Assembly (NCBI GenBank): GCA_937960895.1
Contig: CALCJD010000017.1
Coordinates: forward strand, 1 to 64,000
Direction of reading: 5' to 3'
DNA length: 64,000 nucleotides
Origin: an uncultured Spartobacteria bacterium
GTDB lineage: Bacteria > Verrucomicrobiota > Verrucomicrobiia > Chthoniobacterales > Terrimicrobiaceae
In this document: piece after piece, positions 35,394 through 46,588 of the stretch
How positions within the stretch are numbered: position 1 is the first letter of the stretch
Layout of the letters: every line of letters starts with the position of its first letter
Translations under genes and position numbers: made by a program
Notes under the pieces: model-generated
Told to the model about the DNA's origin: nothing
Database searches by the model: none
The model's input: the letters and a program-made list of their open reading frames with translations, nothing else

Positions 35394-37529
35394 CTACCGG
35401 GGAACACTCATGCGATGGGCCAGCGCCGCCTCGGCCAGCGCCAGCAGGGCCGCCAGCCAGAGGAGGACGGTCCCGTATTCCTTTTTCACCTGCAGCCGGG
35501 GCGCCGCCGCGGACGGCTCCGGAGCATCCGTCGGCGCCTTGGCCAGCGCCTCGATCTCCGGACGCGGAGCCTGACGAAGGTCCGATTCCGCGGGGTCCAA
35601 CTGCACCGCAAAAACCGCCAGCGGATGCGCCTCCCGGCCGATGTAGATCCGGTAGGCGCCCACGGCGTCGGTGTCGCGATAGCGCACCACCGCGCGTTGA
35701 TCATCCAGCTCCACCCGGCCGGCCGGCCGCCGGCTGGTGTCGTCCCCGGGACGCACGACGGAAAAATCCCGGCCGAGCAGTTCCATGGCCACCGGCACCT
35801 CGAAGGTGTCACCGGGTCCGAGCACAAGCCGTGCGGCGCTGCTGCGGTTCAGGTACCCCATGAGGCGCTGGGTGAGCGCGACAAACCCCGGATGCAGCAC
35901 GAGGTTGTTGCCCTGCGGACGCGCCGGGGCATTAAACAACACCACCCTCCCCCGCCCCGCGGGCCACTCGACGGCCGCAGGTTCGTTGTTGGCCAGGCGC
36001 AGGATGACCGCAGGCCGCACGTCACCGGCGGTTTTCAGCTCCAGCGGAAACCACTCCGAGTAGGTCACGGCACCGAGCCCCCCCTCCCCGCGGTCGTTCC
36101 AGATGGCGGTGACGGGATGATGGAAGCCCTCAGACTGCAAGGCGACCGGCGGTTTGACTCCGGTCCGTTTCGGACCCAGCGAGGCGGGCAGGAGGGCGTC
36201 CAGGGCGGCATTTTTTCCCCAGGCGGCGGGGTCGGTCTGGGGTCCGGGAAAAATCACCAGGTTTCCCCCGTTGTTGACGTAGGACCGGAGGGCCGCCACG
36301 GCCTGTTCGGACAGCGTGCCGGGATTGCAAAGAAACACCGTGTCGTAGGAAGCCAGCGCGGCGCGATTCAGGGCGGCAAACGGCACGGAGCTGATGTTGA
36401 GGTAATGTTTCGCCTTACGGTCCGGGGCCACCGGCGCCAGGGCATTGGCCAGAAAATATCCGTCCCGATCCGGCACCGGAGCCTGACCGCTGCCGTCCAC
36501 GATCAACACCTCCATGCGGTCCACGACCTGGAGCGCGGTGGAGCGCTGGTTGTCGACGGCCAGCCGGTCGGGCGGGATGCGCGCGGTGACGGAATGAAAA
36601 CCGGGTGTGTCGAAGCGCACAAACAGGCTCACACTCTGGGTCGCGCCGGGCTCGATGCGGGCGACGAGCGTTTCGTCGGAGGGAGGAAGGTCGTCGGCGG
36701 ACACGGTCACACGCACCCCTTCGACGGCCTTCGTGCCAAAGTTCGCCACCTCGACGCGGAACCGGCACGGTTGACCGGCCGCTGGCACGCCTCCCTCCGC
36801 CTGCAACCCGACCACCGCAAGGTTGTCCTCCCCGGCGGCCCCGAGGATCACCGGTCTGAGGACAATGCCGGGGTGTTCCTGCTGAAGCTTGCGGATCTCG
36901 TCGAGCCCCTCCCAGGCGGGCGCCTGGCTGTCGGTGTAAACGACGATTTCACGGCGCTGACCCTCCAGCGGACGGAGGGCGTCGCAGGCGGCGCGGATGC
37001 CGCGGGCCAGATCGGTGGACCGGTCGCTCAAGGCCGCCAGTTCCAGGCTGCGGCGAAACCGCGGCAGGTCGGAGGCGGGTTTGGCAATGAGCGGATCCAC
37101 GCGGCTGGACACCAGATAGAGGGCCAGCGGGGAGCCCGGAGCCAGTTGGTCAAGCGACTCGCGGATGGCCTTGCGGCCCTCCTCAAAACGCGAGGTCACG
37201 CCGTTGCTCTGTCCCATGCTCGCGGAATTGTCGAGAAGCACCACCGTCGCCGCCGGTCCGTCCCCGCCGGCAAAAAGCCCGGGCACCAGGGTCCGGAGAA
37301 CCGGCCGGGCAAAGGCCATTACCAGCGCCACCACCACCAGGCAGCGCAGGATCAGCAAAATCAGGTCCTCGATCTGCAACCGGCGGCGGTTTTTCCGCAG
37401 GCTGTCCTGCACAAACCGCATCGCCGCCCAGCGCGTGCGCCGAACCCGGAACCTGTTCAGCAGATGAATGGCCACCGGCACGGACACCGCCGCCAGACCC
37501 GCCAACACCCATGGATTCAGAAAGCCCAT
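35394..37529 (-). CDS. BatA-type N-terminal membrane protein with VWA domain (711 aa)
   Basis: It begins with the BatA/aerotolerance N-terminal signature (GFLNPWVLAGLAAVSVPVAI, then HLLNRFRVRRTRWAAMRFV), a second membrane helix (ILRCLVVVALVMAFARPVL) and a VWA domain with MIDAS DNSAS in VVLLDNSASMGQSNG. A CARDB-like part (VEVANFGTKAVEGVRVTVSA) and an amidotransferase-fold-like part (SYDTVFLCNPGTLSEQAVAAL) follow, and a last membrane helix closes the chain. The architecture parallels the next gene, suggesting an ancient duplication. The ATG 37529 is preferred over the adjacent GTG 37532. It lies 46 bases after the DUF58 gene. Confidence 0.82.
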   Translation of the reverse strand: MGFLNPWVLAGLAAVSVPVAIHLLNRFRVRRTRWAAMRFVQDSLRKNRRRLQIEDLILLILRCLVVVALVMAFARPVLRTLVPGLFAGGDGPAATVVLLDNSASMGQSNGVTSRFEEGRKAIRESLDQLAPGSPLALYLVSSRVDPLIAKPASDLPRFRRSLELAALSDRSTDLARGIRAACDALRPLEGQRREIVVYTDSQAPAWEGLDEIRKLQQEHPGIVLRPVILGAAGEDNLAVVGLQAEGGVPAAGQPCRFRVEVANFGTKAVEGVRVTVSADDLPPSDETLVARIEPGATQSVSLFVRFDTPGFHSVTARIPPDRLAVDNQRSTALQVVDRMEVLIVDGSGQAPVPDRDGYFLANALAPVAPDRKAKHYLNISSVPFAALNRAALASYDTVFLCNPGTLSEQAVAALRSYVNNGGNLVIFPGPQTDPAAWGKNAALDALLPASLGPKRTGVKPPVALQSEGFHHPVTAIWNDRGEGGLGAVTYSEWFPLELKTAGDVRPAVILRLANNEPAAVEWPAGRGRVVLFNAPARPQGNNLVLHPGFVALTQRLMGYLNRSSAARLVLGPGDTFEVPVAMELLGRDFSVVRPGDDTSRRPAGRVELDDQRAVVRYRDTDAVGAYRIYIGREAHPLAVFAVQLDPAESDLRQAPRPEIEALAKAPTDAPEPSAAAPRLQVKKEYGTVLLWLAALLALAEAALAHRMSVPR

Positions 37530-37575
37530 CACTCAGCGCAGGAAAAAGGCGAACACAGGGGGAAGGCCGGCGGAA

Positions 37576-38475
37576 TCATCCTTTTTTCCCCATCATCCGC
37601 CGGAAGGCAAGGTAGCCGCTCAGCACCTCGGCCAGGCTCCGGCCCGTGTCGGCAAGCACGTAGTGCGTGTTGTATCTCTCGCAGGCGGTGCGCACGCGCC
37701 CGCGGAAGGCGTTGAAATTTTCCAGATAGCTCCGGCGGATGTCCGCGGGCGAGGTCTGCAATTCGGTCAATTCCTCGAGCCCGAGAAACTTCCAGGTTCC
37801 CGTGAAGGGAAAGGTCAGTTCGTAGGGATCGAGCACATGAAAAAGAATCACCTCGTGCCCCGAGAAATGCAGCCGCTGCAGCGCGCGCGTCAGACCGTCC
37901 TCGTCATCAAACACATCGCTGATCAAAACCACGATGCCGCGATTGCGCGCCTTGTGGGAAATCTGCTCGACCGCATGGCCGATGGCCGTGCCCTCGGTCG
38001 CCTCAAAGGCGGCCAGCCGGTTCATGATGTGGTGAATTTTTCCGAGGTTGTCCGTGCGCGGGAGATATTCGCGGGTCTCGGTGTCAAAAAGGGCCAGGGC
38101 CACGGCGTCGCGCTGGACCAGGATCAGATAGGCCAGGCAGGCGGCCAGCGCCTTGGCAAAATGCAGCTTGGTGATTTTTCCCGAGCCGTAGTTCATGGAC
38201 CGGCTGCCATCGATCACGATGTGGGCCACGTAGTTGGTGTCCTGCTCGTATTGCTTGATGTAATACCGGTCGGAACGCCCCAGCACCTTCCAGTCCAGGT
38301 GGCGGATGTCATCGCCGGCCGTATATTCGCGGTGCTGGGCAAATTCGATGGCAAAGCCCCGGAAGGGCGAACGGTGCTCGCCCACGCGATAACCTTCGAC
38401 CACCCGCCGGGCCATCAGGCCGAGCGCCTCGCCGCGTGAGACCGTCTCCGGATCGAGAAGGGAATGTTCCGCCAT
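37576..38475 (-). CDS. DUF58 domain protein, MoxR partner
   Basis: A 299-residue cytoplasmic protein with the DUF58 core: EFAQHREYTAGDDIRHLDW followed by KVLGRSDRYYIKQYEQD, then a VWA-like fold with VAHIVIDGSRSMNYGSG (D-x-S-x-S) and VVLISDVFDDEDGL. DUF58 proteins nearly always sit next to a MoxR ATPase and are taken to be its partner. A GAGGAG ribosome-binding site lies ten bases before the ATG, inside the last codons of moxR, so the two genes are closely linked (14-base gap). Confidence 0.92.
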   Translation of the reverse strand: MAEHSLLDPETVSRGEALGLMARRVVEGYRVGEHRSPFRGFAIEFAQHREYTAGDDIRHLDWKVLGRSDRYYIKQYEQDTNYVAHIVIDGSRSMNYGSGKITKLHFAKALAACLAYLILVQRDAVALALFDTETREYLPRTDNLGKIHHIMNRLAAFEATEGTAIGHAVEQISHKARNRGIVVLISDVFDDEDGLTRALQRLHFSGHEVILFHVLDPYELTFPFTGTWKFLGLEELTELQTSPADIRRSYLENFNAFRGRVRTACERYNTHYVLADTGRSLAEVLSGYLAFRRMMGKKG

Positions 38476-38489
38476 TGCGCCAGAACTCC

Positions 38490-39533
<1,044 letters not shown>

Positions 39534-39586
39534 GGTGTGGAGAAAAACCTTTATGACAGAAATCCGCCCCGGCCGTCAGAACAAAA

Positions 39587-39600
39587 GGCCGTTCGCGGCC
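39587..39600. promoter_or_regulatory. GGCCG-TTCG-CGGCC hairpin between moxR and clpB
   Basis: A perfect 5-bp stem with a TTCG tetraloop on the plus strand is flanked by AAAA on the left and, after GA, TTTT on the right, so it looks terminator-like in both directions. It lies upstream of both divergent genes, so it could be an attenuator in the moxR leader or the end of an unrecognised short RNA. Confidence 0.35.
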
Positions 39601-39748
39601 GACTTTTCTTTGCCAGCCGTTGCACAAACCGGGCGGTCGTTCCTCCTCTTCGTAAAAGCCGTTCCGTGATCACAGCTTACGCTTTTGTCTCCCCTTCCCT
39701 TCCTTCTTTGCCATTTTGGGAAACGTGGTAAATTAAGGATACGGACGT

Positions 39749-42310
39749 ATGCGCCTCGATCGTTTCACCCAAAAGATGCAGGAGGCCCTGAACGGCGCTC
39801 TTGATCTCGCTTCCAAACGCAATCATTCCGAAATCACCAACGAGCACTTCCTGCTCGCCCTGCTTCAGCAGTCGGACGGACTGGCCCGGCCCCTTTTCGA
39901 GAAGCTCGGCGTTCCGCCGGCCTCCATCGAACAGCAGCTTGAATCCGAACTCTCCCGCCGCGCCAGTGTGCACGGGGGAGCCTCCCCGCAACTCGGCGCC
40001 GACCTGCGCAGGACCCTCGATGCCGCCGAGGGACAGATGAGCCGGCTGAAGGACGAATACCTCAGCGCGGAACATTTTCTCCTCGCCCTGACCGAGGGCG
40101 ATTCCCAGGCCGCCCGCATCCTGCGGTCCGCGGGCATCGACCATGCCGCCGTGCTTCGGGCGCTGACGGCCATTCGCGGAAACCAACGCGTGACCGACCA
40201 GGATCCCGAAGGCAAATACCAGACGCTGGAAAAATACGGCCGCGATCTCACCGAGGCCGCCCGCAAGGGCAAGATCGATCCGGTCATCGGACGCGATGAC
40301 GAAATCCGCCGCACCATGCAGGTGCTTTCCCGCCGCACCAAGAACAACCCGGTCCTCATCGGCGAACCCGGCGTGGGCAAAACCGCCATCGTGGAGGGAC
40401 TCGCCCGCCGCATCGTCAGCGGCGACGTGCCCGACTCGCTGAAAAACAAACGCATCATCGCCATGGACATCGGGGCGATGATCGCCGGCGCGAAGTTCCG
40501 CGGCGAATTTGAGGACCGTCTCAAGGCCTTTCTCAAGGAGGTCACCGCCAGCGAGGGCGAAATCATTCTCTTCATCGACGAGCTCCATACCATCGTCGGC
40601 GCCGGCGCCGCCGAGGGATCCGCCGACGCCTCCAACATGCTCAAGCCGCAGCTGGCCCGCGGCGAGCTCCGCACCATCGGCGCCACCACCCTCGACGAAT
40701 ACCGCAAGTACATCGAAAAGGACGCCGCGCTCGAACGCCGGTTCCAGCCGGTGATGGTCGACGAACCGAGCGTCGAGGACACCATTGCGATTTTGCGCGG
40801 CCTCAAGGAACGCTACGAGGTGCACCACGGCGTACGCATCCAGGACGCCGCCCTCGTGGCCGCCGCCACCCTGTCCGACCGCTACATCAGCGACCGTTTC
40901 CTGCCCGACAAGGCCGTCGACCTCGTCGACGAGGCCGCCTCGCGCCTCAAGATCGAAATGGAATCCATGCCGACCGAGATCGACGTTCTCGAGCGTCAGA
41001 TCATGCAGTTCGAGATGGAGAAGCAGGCGCTCAAGAAGGAAAAGGACGCCGCCAGCAAGGAACGCCTCGCCAAGCTCGAGAAGGAACTCGCCGACGTGAA
41101 GGAGAAGGCCGCCCAGCTCAAGGCGCAGTGGCAGAAGGAAAAGGAGGAGATCACCCGCTCCCAGAAAATCGCCGAGCAGATCGAGCAGCTGAAGACGGAA
41201 CTCGAACAGGCCCAGCGCCAGGGCGATCTGGCCAAGGCCAGCGAGATCCAATACGGCCGCCTGCCTGAACTCCAGAAACAGCTTGAAGCCTCCGCCGCCA
41301 AGGAACGAACCGACGGCACGCTGCTCACCGAGGAGGTCACCGAGGAGGACATCGCCAAGGTCGTGGCCAGCTGGACCGGCATCCCGGTTTCCCGCCTGCA
41401 GGAAGGGGAACGCCAGAAACTCGTCAAGATGGAGGAACGCCTGGCCGAGCGCGTGATCGGACAGGAAAACGCCATCAGGGCGGTGTCCAACGCCGTGCGG
41501 CGCGCCCGCGCGGGGCTGCAGGACGAAAACCGTCCCATCGGCTCGTTCATGTTCCTCGGGCCCACCGGGGTCGGCAAGACCGAGCTCAGCAAGGCGCTGG
41601 CGGAGTTCTTGTTTGATGACGAACACGCCATCGTGCGCCTCGACATGAGTGAGTACATGGAAAAACACACCGTGGCCCGGCTCATCGGCGCGCCCCCGGG
41701 GTATGTCGGTTACGAGGAGGGCGGACAGCTCAGCGAGGCCGTGCGCCGCCGGCCCTATTCGGTGGTGCTTTTCGACGAGGTGGAAAAGGCGCACCACGAT
41801 GTCTTCAACGTGCTCCTGCAGGTGCTCGACGACGGCCGGATCACCGACGGCCAGGGCCGCACCGTGGACTTCAAAAACACGGTCATCATTCTCACCAGCA
41901 ACATCGGCAGCCAGTACATCATGGAGGACCTGCCGAAGGAGGAGCGCAACCGGCGGGTGATGGAGGCCCTGCGCGGGCATTTCCGTCCGGAGTTCCTCAA
42001 CCGCATCGACGAAATCATCATCTTCGACCGGTTGGACGACCGCCAGATCACCCGCATCGTGGACATCCAGCTCAAGCGCCTGCTCGAGCGCCTCGCCCGG
42101 CAGAACATTTCCCTCACCCTGAGCGACGGGGCGAAAAAATTCCTCGGCCGCGAAGGCTACGATCCGGCCTATGGCGCGCGTCCGCTCAAGCGGGTCATTC
42201 AGCGCGAAATCCTCGATCCGCTCAGCCTCGAGATCCTGGACGGAAAATTCCGCGAGGGCGACGCCATACGCGCCGACCTTGACGGCGACCACCTCGTCTT
42301 CACCAAATAA
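39749..42310 (+). CDS. clpB: ClpB disaggregase
   Basis: An 853-residue Hsp100 ATPase that, with DnaK/DnaJ/GrpE, pulls proteins out of aggregates. Domains: N-domain (1-145; [21 protein letters not shown]), NBD1 with Walker [11 protein letters not shown] (about 208) and [18 protein letters not shown], the ClpB-specific coiled-coil middle domain (about 400-530), NBD2 with Walker [11 protein letters not shown] (about 608) and [19 protein letters not shown], and the C-terminal lid ([19 protein letters not shown]). A TAAGGA ribosome-binding site lies about ten bases before the ATG. No CIRCE repeat or clear heat-shock promoter was seen. Confidence 0.97.
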   Translation: MRLDRFTQKMQEALNGALDLASKRNHSEITNEHFLLALLQQSDGLARPLFEKLGVPPASIEQQLESELSRRASVHGGASPQLGADLRRTLDAAEGQMSRLKDEYLSAEHFLLALTEGDSQAARILRSAGIDHAAVLRALTAIRGNQRVTDQDPEGKYQTLEKYGRDLTEAARKGKIDPVIGRDDEIRRTMQVLSRRTKNNPVLIGEPGVGKTAIVEGLARRIVSGDVPDSLKNKRIIAMDIGAMIAGAKFRGEFEDRLKAFLKEVTASEGEIILFIDELHTIVGAGAAEGSADASNMLKPQLARGELRTIGATTLDEYRKYIEKDAALERRFQPVMVDEPSVEDTIAILRGLKERYEVHHGVRIQDAALVAAATLSDRYISDRFLPDKAVDLVDEAASRLKIEMESMPTEIDVLERQIMQFEMEKQALKKEKDAASKERLAKLEKELADVKEKAAQLKAQWQKEKEEITRSQKIAEQIEQLKTELEQAQRQGDLAKASEIQYGRLPELQKQLEASAAKERTDGTLLTEEVTEEDIAKVVASWTGIPVSRLQEGERQKLVKMEERLAERVIGQENAIRAVSNAVRRARAGLQDENRPIGSFMFLGPTGVGKTELSKALAEFLFDDEHAIVRLDMSEYMEKHTVARLIGAPPGYVGYEEGGQLSEAVRRRPYSVVLFDEVEKAHHDVFNVLLQVLDDGRITDGQGRTVDFKNTVIILTSNIGSQYIMEDLPKEERNRRVMEALRGHFRPEFLNRIDEIIIFDRLDDRQITRIVDIQLKRLLERLARQNISLTLSDGAKKFLGREGYDPAYGARPLKRVIQREILDPLSLEILDGKFREGDAIRADLDGDHLVFTK

Positions 42311-42319
42311 CCACCCACC

Positions 42320-42481
42320 ATGACCGATACCCCCAAGGAAAAACCGTTCCCAAAGGCCGCTGTCATTTTCGTTCTCGTCAGCGTCGTCGCCCTCGCCATC
42401 ATCTTTGTCGTCCTCGCCAGCATCGGGGACGACGTGCCGACCGAACTTCCCCCGGCGACCGAAACCTCGCCGGGGAACTGA
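42320..42481 (+). CDS. small single-pass membrane protein behind clpB (53 aa)
   Basis: An ATG nine bases after the clpB stop opens a 53-codon frame: a polar basic/Pro-rich start (TDTPKEKPFPK), one strong membrane helix (about 14-34; VIFVLVSVVALAIIFVVLA) and an acidic Pro/Thr-rich tail. Composition and spacing make it a likely real gene translated from the clpB transcript. No family is recognised. It would have its N-terminus inside and acidic tail outside by the positive-inside rule. Confidence 0.6.
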   Translation: MTDTPKEKPFPKAAVIFVLVSVVALAIIFVVLASIGDDVPTELPPATETSPGN

Positions 42482-42537
42482 GGGTCCGGCGGATCCCGTT
42501 TCCCGGATCACGACATCCCCAGCAAACCGCAATCCGA

Positions 42538-42571
42538 CGGGCCCCATTGGGAATGGGTCCCGCGGGATTTT
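42538..42571 (+). terminator. terminator-like hairpin after clpB and the small membrane gene
   Basis: CGGG-C-CCCATT and AATGGG-T-CCCG form a 10-bp stem with one C/T mismatch and a GGG loop, followed by CGGGATTTT. It lies 57 bases after the small membrane gene and is suitable as the end of the clpB transcript. Confidence 0.5.
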
Positions 42572-42647
42572 CTGATATGGTGTCCCTGAACATCCTCGTC
42601 GCCCCTCGCGCCCTGCGGGAGGCGACCTCTCCAGAGAGCGAAAATTG

Positions 42648-43241
42648 ATGCCTGATCTCGTCGGCGGGTCCGCCCCGCCCCCAATGCTGGAGTCCATGAA
42701 GCCGCGGTATGCGCAGCTGCGGGACGGCACTCCCGTGGTCAGCCGCCCCATTCGTCCCGCGGACAGTCCGGCCCTCGCCCGGGGACTCCGGCGCCTCTCC
42801 CCGCAGGGAAACGCCTACCGGTTTTTGCATTACCACAAGCGCTTCACCACGGAGGAACTGCACTACCTCACACACTGCGACTTTGTGAATCATCTCGCCC
42901 TGGTGCTGGCCCGGACGGATGGGGCCGGTCGCGAAGTCGAGGAGGTGGGGGTCGCCCGCTGCATCCGCGTGCCCGATGACCCGGAATGCGCCGAGGCGGC
43001 CATTGTGCTGGTGGACGACTGGCACCGTCTGGGAGGCGGCACGGCGTTGCTGCACCACCTGGCCGACCTTTCGCTCCGGAAGGGGATCCGCCGGTGGAAG
43101 ACCCTGATGCTTCGGGACAATGAGGCCGCTCACCGGCTCTTCCGGCGCGTGGGAGACGAGATTTCGAACCGCAACCTCGGGTTCGACACGTGTGAAATCC
43201 TCTACGCCCTGCGGGAAACCCGCCGGGATGCGGAGGAATAG
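42648..43241 (+). CDS. GNAT-family N-acetyltransferase
   Basis: A 197-residue acetyltransferase-like protein. The core (about 30-190) shows the GNAT order: SRPIRPADSPALARGLRRLS at the first strand, VGVARCIRV, EAAIVLVDDWHRLGGGTALL (acetyl-CoA pyrophosphate loop, here W-H-R-L-G-G-G-T), LMLRDNEAAHRLFRRVG at the end. Such domains also occur fused to acyl-CoA synthetases, where they acetylate metabolic enzymes, but here the domain stands alone. The substrate is unknown. ATG 42648 is chosen; a TTG one codon upstream is unlikely. Its 3' end is nine bases from a convergent gene. Confidence 0.82.
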   Translation: MPDLVGGSAPPPMLESMKPRYAQLRDGTPVVSRPIRPADSPALARGLRRLSPQGNAYRFLHYHKRFTTEELHYLTHCDFVNHLALVLARTDGAGREVEEVGVARCIRVPDDPECAEAAIVLVDDWHRLGGGTALLHHLADLSLRKGIRRWKTLMLRDNEAAHRLFRRVGDEISNRNLGFDTCEILYALRETRRDAEE

Positions 43242-43250
43242 GAAGTTCCG

Positions 43251-43892
43251 CTACTGCGCGGACGAATCGGACTTCTTCTCGGAGACCGACGCCAGGGAGG
43301 TGAATTCCGGGCGGCCGTTGCGTTCAAAATAGGCAAAGGCCATGCGTTTGCGCTCGTTCAACACGGTGGCCACCTGTTGCTCCGGCGACTGGGTTTTCCA
43401 CATCGGGACGCCGCCCGGAGGCAGCCACGCCCGGCCGGTGAAATTGTCACGCACCGTGCCGCCCGGTTTCACCCGGGGGCTGTCCGACACGTAAAGGCGC
43501 CCGCCATTGGGTCCGAGAGCCACCATTTCCACATGGCCAAAATATCCCCCGGGGGTGCCCCGCGGCGTTTTGCCGGCACGTTTGTCCCCGAGATACACCA
43601 GAACGCTGCCGAGCGGGGCGCGCTCCGGCGAGGAGACCCGTACCGGTTTCCAGCCGGCCCGGAGCAGGTTTTGCTCCCAATCCTGGCCGTTGCTGCCCTG
43701 CAAGTCGGCCCCAAGACCGAATTTTCGCAAAATGGAAAGCATGCCGCGTCCGCACCATCCGGAGGAAATATTGTCCGTGGCGCTCTCGACGGCCGCCTTC
43801 ACCAAAAGGTCCTTGGTGATCACGGGATTGGCCGCCATGGCCCCGGCCGGCAGGACCACGAGAGGGAGGAGTTTCAGGAGGCGGCTCAACAT
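43251..43892 (-). CDS. secreted putative cysteine peptidase/amidase-like protein
   Basis: A 213-residue protein with a signal peptide (about 1-20). The helix start SSGWCGRGMLSILRKFG (Cys47) and the later GGYFGHVEMVALGPNGG give a Cys early and a His on a strand, the spacing seen in NlpC/P60 or CHAP hydrolases that cut peptidoglycan peptides. The intervening VRVSSPERAPLGSVLVYLG strand also fits CHAP. The identification is by motif spacing only. It is convergent with the GNAT gene and 117 bases downstream of the permease on the same strand. Confidence 0.5.
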   Translation of the reverse strand: MLSRLLKLLPLVVLPAGAMAANPVITKDLLVKAAVESATDNISSGWCGRGMLSILRKFGLGADLQGSNGQDWEQNLLRAGWKPVRVSSPERAPLGSVLVYLGDKRAGKTPRGTPGGYFGHVEMVALGPNGGRLYVSDSPRVKPGGTVRDNFTGRAWLPPGGVPMWKTQSPEQQVATVLNERKRMAFAYFERNGRPEFTSLASVSEKKSDSSAQ

Positions 43893-44009
43893 GCGCCCCT
43901 ACCATAATCACGAGGAGGGGATCGCCAAGGGATTTTTTTCCGGGTTTTTCCCCAGGGATTTCAGGGAAAACCCCAGGTCCGCCTCGGGGCGGGCTCCCGG
44001 TCCGACCGC

Positions 44010-44834
44010 TCAGCCCCCCACCGATTCATACCGCCGCAACCCCTTCCGCCACATGAAACGGGCCCAAAGATAGGCCGCCAGCGTCCATCCGGCCTGAATG
44101 AACAGGCCGCTCCAGAGCTCGGCGCCCTTGACCTTTTCGGTGACCACCGCCACGGGGAAATACAGTTCATACGTAAACGGCAGCCAGCGTAGCACTTCCT
44201 GCAGCCAGTCCGGCATCACATTGAGGGGAAAAAGCCGTCCGCTGAGGTAATATTCGAAGGAATACAGGATGAAAACGATGGTTGAAATTTCCAGGATCCA
44301 GAACGCCAGCATGGCCAGGGCGTAGGCGATGAGGAACTGAATGGCGGCCGCCATGGCAAGGGACACAAGGAAAACCGGCCAGGTCCAGGGGTCCTGCGGA
44401 AGGGAGATGAACTGACGGAACCAGAAAAACACCAGGGCAATGACCGGCAGCGTGACCGCCGTAAACAACAGCCGGGAGCTGAGAAAGAGGCTGGCCCGAT
44501 AGGCCAGGTAGTCGACGGGTTTGGAGAGGAAGTTGTTGATCTGGCCGTCCCGGATTTCCGAGGCAATCTGCCATTCGTCGTCGGTGGGGGTCACCAGATT
44601 GTCGACCAAGAGGACCACCAGAAAATAATAGATCATCTGCCCGAAATCGTAGCCCCGGATCTCCTCCCCACGGGACTCAAAGAGGGCGCGCCAGATGAAA
44701 ACCGTGCCGGCAAGGGGGACAAGGCCAAAGAGGGACCGCAGGAGAAAATTCCACCGATACACGAAGGTGTTCTGGAGTCCGGCGGCAAAAACACTTCCGT
44801 ATTTGAGCGGAATTCGACGAAAAAATGCCGTCAT
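44010..44834 (-). CDS. ABC-2 type transporter permease, unaccompanied
   Basis: A 274-residue integral membrane protein with about six helices and the pattern of the ABC-2 permease family (compare ABC2_membrane_6): FIWRALFESRGEEIRGYDFGQMIYYFLVV, EIRDGQINNFLSKPVDYL, a long central hydrophobic part and FTYELYFPVAVVTEKVKGAEL. Relatives occur as pairs with an ATPase gene; here there is no ATPase or second permease next to it within the window. It is divergent from purH, and the peptidase-like gene follows downstream. Confidence 0.82.
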   Translation of the reverse strand: MTAFFRRIPLKYGSVFAAGLQNTFVYRWNFLLRSLFGLVPLAGTVFIWRALFESRGEEIRGYDFGQMIYYFLVVLLVDNLVTPTDDEWQIASEIRDGQINNFLSKPVDYLAYRASLFLSSRLLFTAVTLPVIALVFFWFRQFISLPQDPWTWPVFLVSLAMAAAIQFLIAYALAMLAFWILEISTIVFILYSFEYYLSGRLFPLNVMPDWLQEVLRWLPFTYELYFPVAVVTEKVKGAELWSGLFIQAGWTLAAYLWARFMWRKGLRRYESVGG

Positions 44835-44956
44835 GGGCGGGTCGGACCGGGCCCCGGAGCCGGAAGGCGGAAATTTTTCACGTCGACAGGATGCCTGTTT
44901 TTCTGCTCGCTGTCATGCACTCTTCCCTTCAGCATCCGGGGCTCAAGTCGTAACCG

Positions 44957-46480
44957 ATGAAAATTCAACGCGCGCTCATTTCCGTATCCGACAAGACCGG
45001 CATCGTGGAATTCGCCCGCGAGCTGCACGCTCAGGGAGTCGAAATCCTTTCGACCGGCGGTACCGCCCGCACCCTGCAATCCGAAGGCATTCCCACGGTG
45101 GAAGTGTCGCAGTTCACCGGCTCGCCGGAGATCCTGGACGGACGGGTAAAAACCCTCCATCCGAAGATTCATGGGGGACTTCTTTATCTCCGCGGCAACG
45201 AGGAGCATGAAAAGCAGGCCAAAAACCACGGCATCCGTCCCATCGACCTCGTGGTGGTGAACCTCTATCCCTTCGAGGCCACCATCGCCAGGGAGGGGGT
45301 CACCCTCGCGGAGGCCATCGAGCAGATCGACATCGGCGGCCCCTCGATGATCCGCAGCGCGGCGAAAAACTACCAGTCGGTGACCGTGGTGACCGATCCG
45401 GCGGACTATGCCGCGGTCCTCGAGGACATGAAGGAGGAAAACGGCGGCACCGGCCTCGCCCTGCGCGAGCGGCTCGCCATCAAGGCGTTCAACACCACCT
45501 CCGCCTACGACCGCGCCATCGCCGGCTATCTGAATCGCGAACAGGAAACCTCCGCCGCCTTCCGGGTGGACCTGCCCCTCGAACTCCGGCTCCGCTACGG
45601 TGAAAACCCGCACCAGCAGGCGGAACTCTACGGGGATTTCGGGTCGTATTTCGAAAAACTCCAGGGCAAGGAACTCTCCTACAACAACATCTTGGACATC
45701 AGCGCCGCGGCGGGACTCATTTCGGAGTTTTCCAAGCCGACCGTCGCCATCCTCAAGCACACCAATCCCTGCGGAGTCGGCTCCGACCCCGACCTGCGTG
45801 AGGCCTGGGACAAGGCCTTTGCCACAGACAAGCAGGCCCCTTTCGGCGGCATCATCATCTGCAACCGCCCCCTCACCCTCGCCCTTGCCAAGGCCATCTC
45901 GGAAATCTTCAGCGAGGTCATCATCGCGCCGGAATTCGAAACGGACGCCCGCTCCCTCCTGTCCAAAAAGAAGAACCTCCGCCTCATGAAGATGCTGCGC
46001 CCGCTGCCGGAAAACGGCCGCGACGTGCGTTCGGTCGTCGGCGGCCTGCTGGTGCAGGACACCGATTCCGCCGCCATGGCCGAGCTGGAGCACAAGGTCG
46101 TGACAGAACGTCCGCCCACCAAGGACGAAATTGCCGCCATGGAGTTCGGCTGGAAGGTCGTCAAACACGTCAAATCCAACGCCATCGTTTACGCCGGCAA
46201 GGACCGGACCCTCGGCATCGGGGCCGGACAGATGTCCCGGGTCGACTCCTCCCGCATCGCGGTCTGGAAGGCCCAGGAGGCCGGACTCTCCCTCAAGGGC
46301 AGCGCGGTGTGCAGCGACGCCTTCTTCCCCTTCCCCGACGGCCTCATCGCCGCAGCCGAAGCCGGTGCCACCTGCGCGATCCAGCCGGGCGGTTCCGTCC
46401 GGGACGAGGAGGTCATCAAGGCGGCCAACGAACGCAAGGTCGCCATGGTGTTCACCGGATTCCGGCATTTCCGGCACTGA
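44957..46480 (+). CDS. purH: bifunctional AICAR transformylase / IMP cyclohydrolase
   Basis: A 507-residue enzyme for the last two steps of purine (IMP) biosynthesis. The N-terminal methylglyoxal-synthase-like IMP cyclohydrolase domain (1-190; [47 protein letters not shown]) is joined to the AICAR transformylase domain (about 200-507; [61 protein letters not shown]). Length and motifs are complete. No Shine-Dalgarno is evident before the ATG. It stands alone between a divergent permease and an unrelated small gene. Confidence 0.97.
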   Translation: MKIQRALISVSDKTGIVEFARELHAQGVEILSTGGTARTLQSEGIPTVEVSQFTGSPEILDGRVKTLHPKIHGGLLYLRGNEEHEKQAKNHGIRPIDLVVVNLYPFEATIAREGVTLAEAIEQIDIGGPSMIRSAAKNYQSVTVVTDPADYAAVLEDMKEENGGTGLALRERLAIKAFNTTSAYDRAIAGYLNREQETSAAFRVDLPLELRLRYGENPHQQAELYGDFGSYFEKLQGKELSYNNILDISAAAGLISEFSKPTVAILKHTNPCGVGSDPDLREAWDKAFATDKQAPFGGIIICNRPLTLALAKAISEIFSEVIIAPEFETDARSLLSKKKNLRLMKMLRPLPENGRDVRSVVGGLLVQDTDSAAMAELEHKVVTERPPTKDEIAAMEFGWKVVKHVKSNAIVYAGKDRTLGIGAGQMSRVDSSRIAVWKAQEAGLSLKGSAVCSDAFFPFPDGLIAAAEAGATCAIQPGGSVRDEEVIKAANERKVAMVFTGFRHFRH

Positions 46481-46588
46481 CCCCGGGAAACCGGACTCCG
46501 GGTCCGCAGTCCCCGAAACCGCGGAAAGGACCTTGGAAAGCGGCGAAAAATTTCGCAACCTTTCCGCGGAATCGGGGTTGATTCAGGC

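Noticed and set aside
33000..37715. A 1571-codon open frame on the plus strand, and similar giants at 18276-21137 (+), 39677-42751 (-), 56073-59753 (-) and 14061-16394 (-).
   Set aside because: Each lies antisense to well-identified genes (VWA proteins, htrA, clpB, treS, ABC-F). They are His/Gln/Arg/Gly-rich without domains, as expected for antisense frames in GC-rich DNA.
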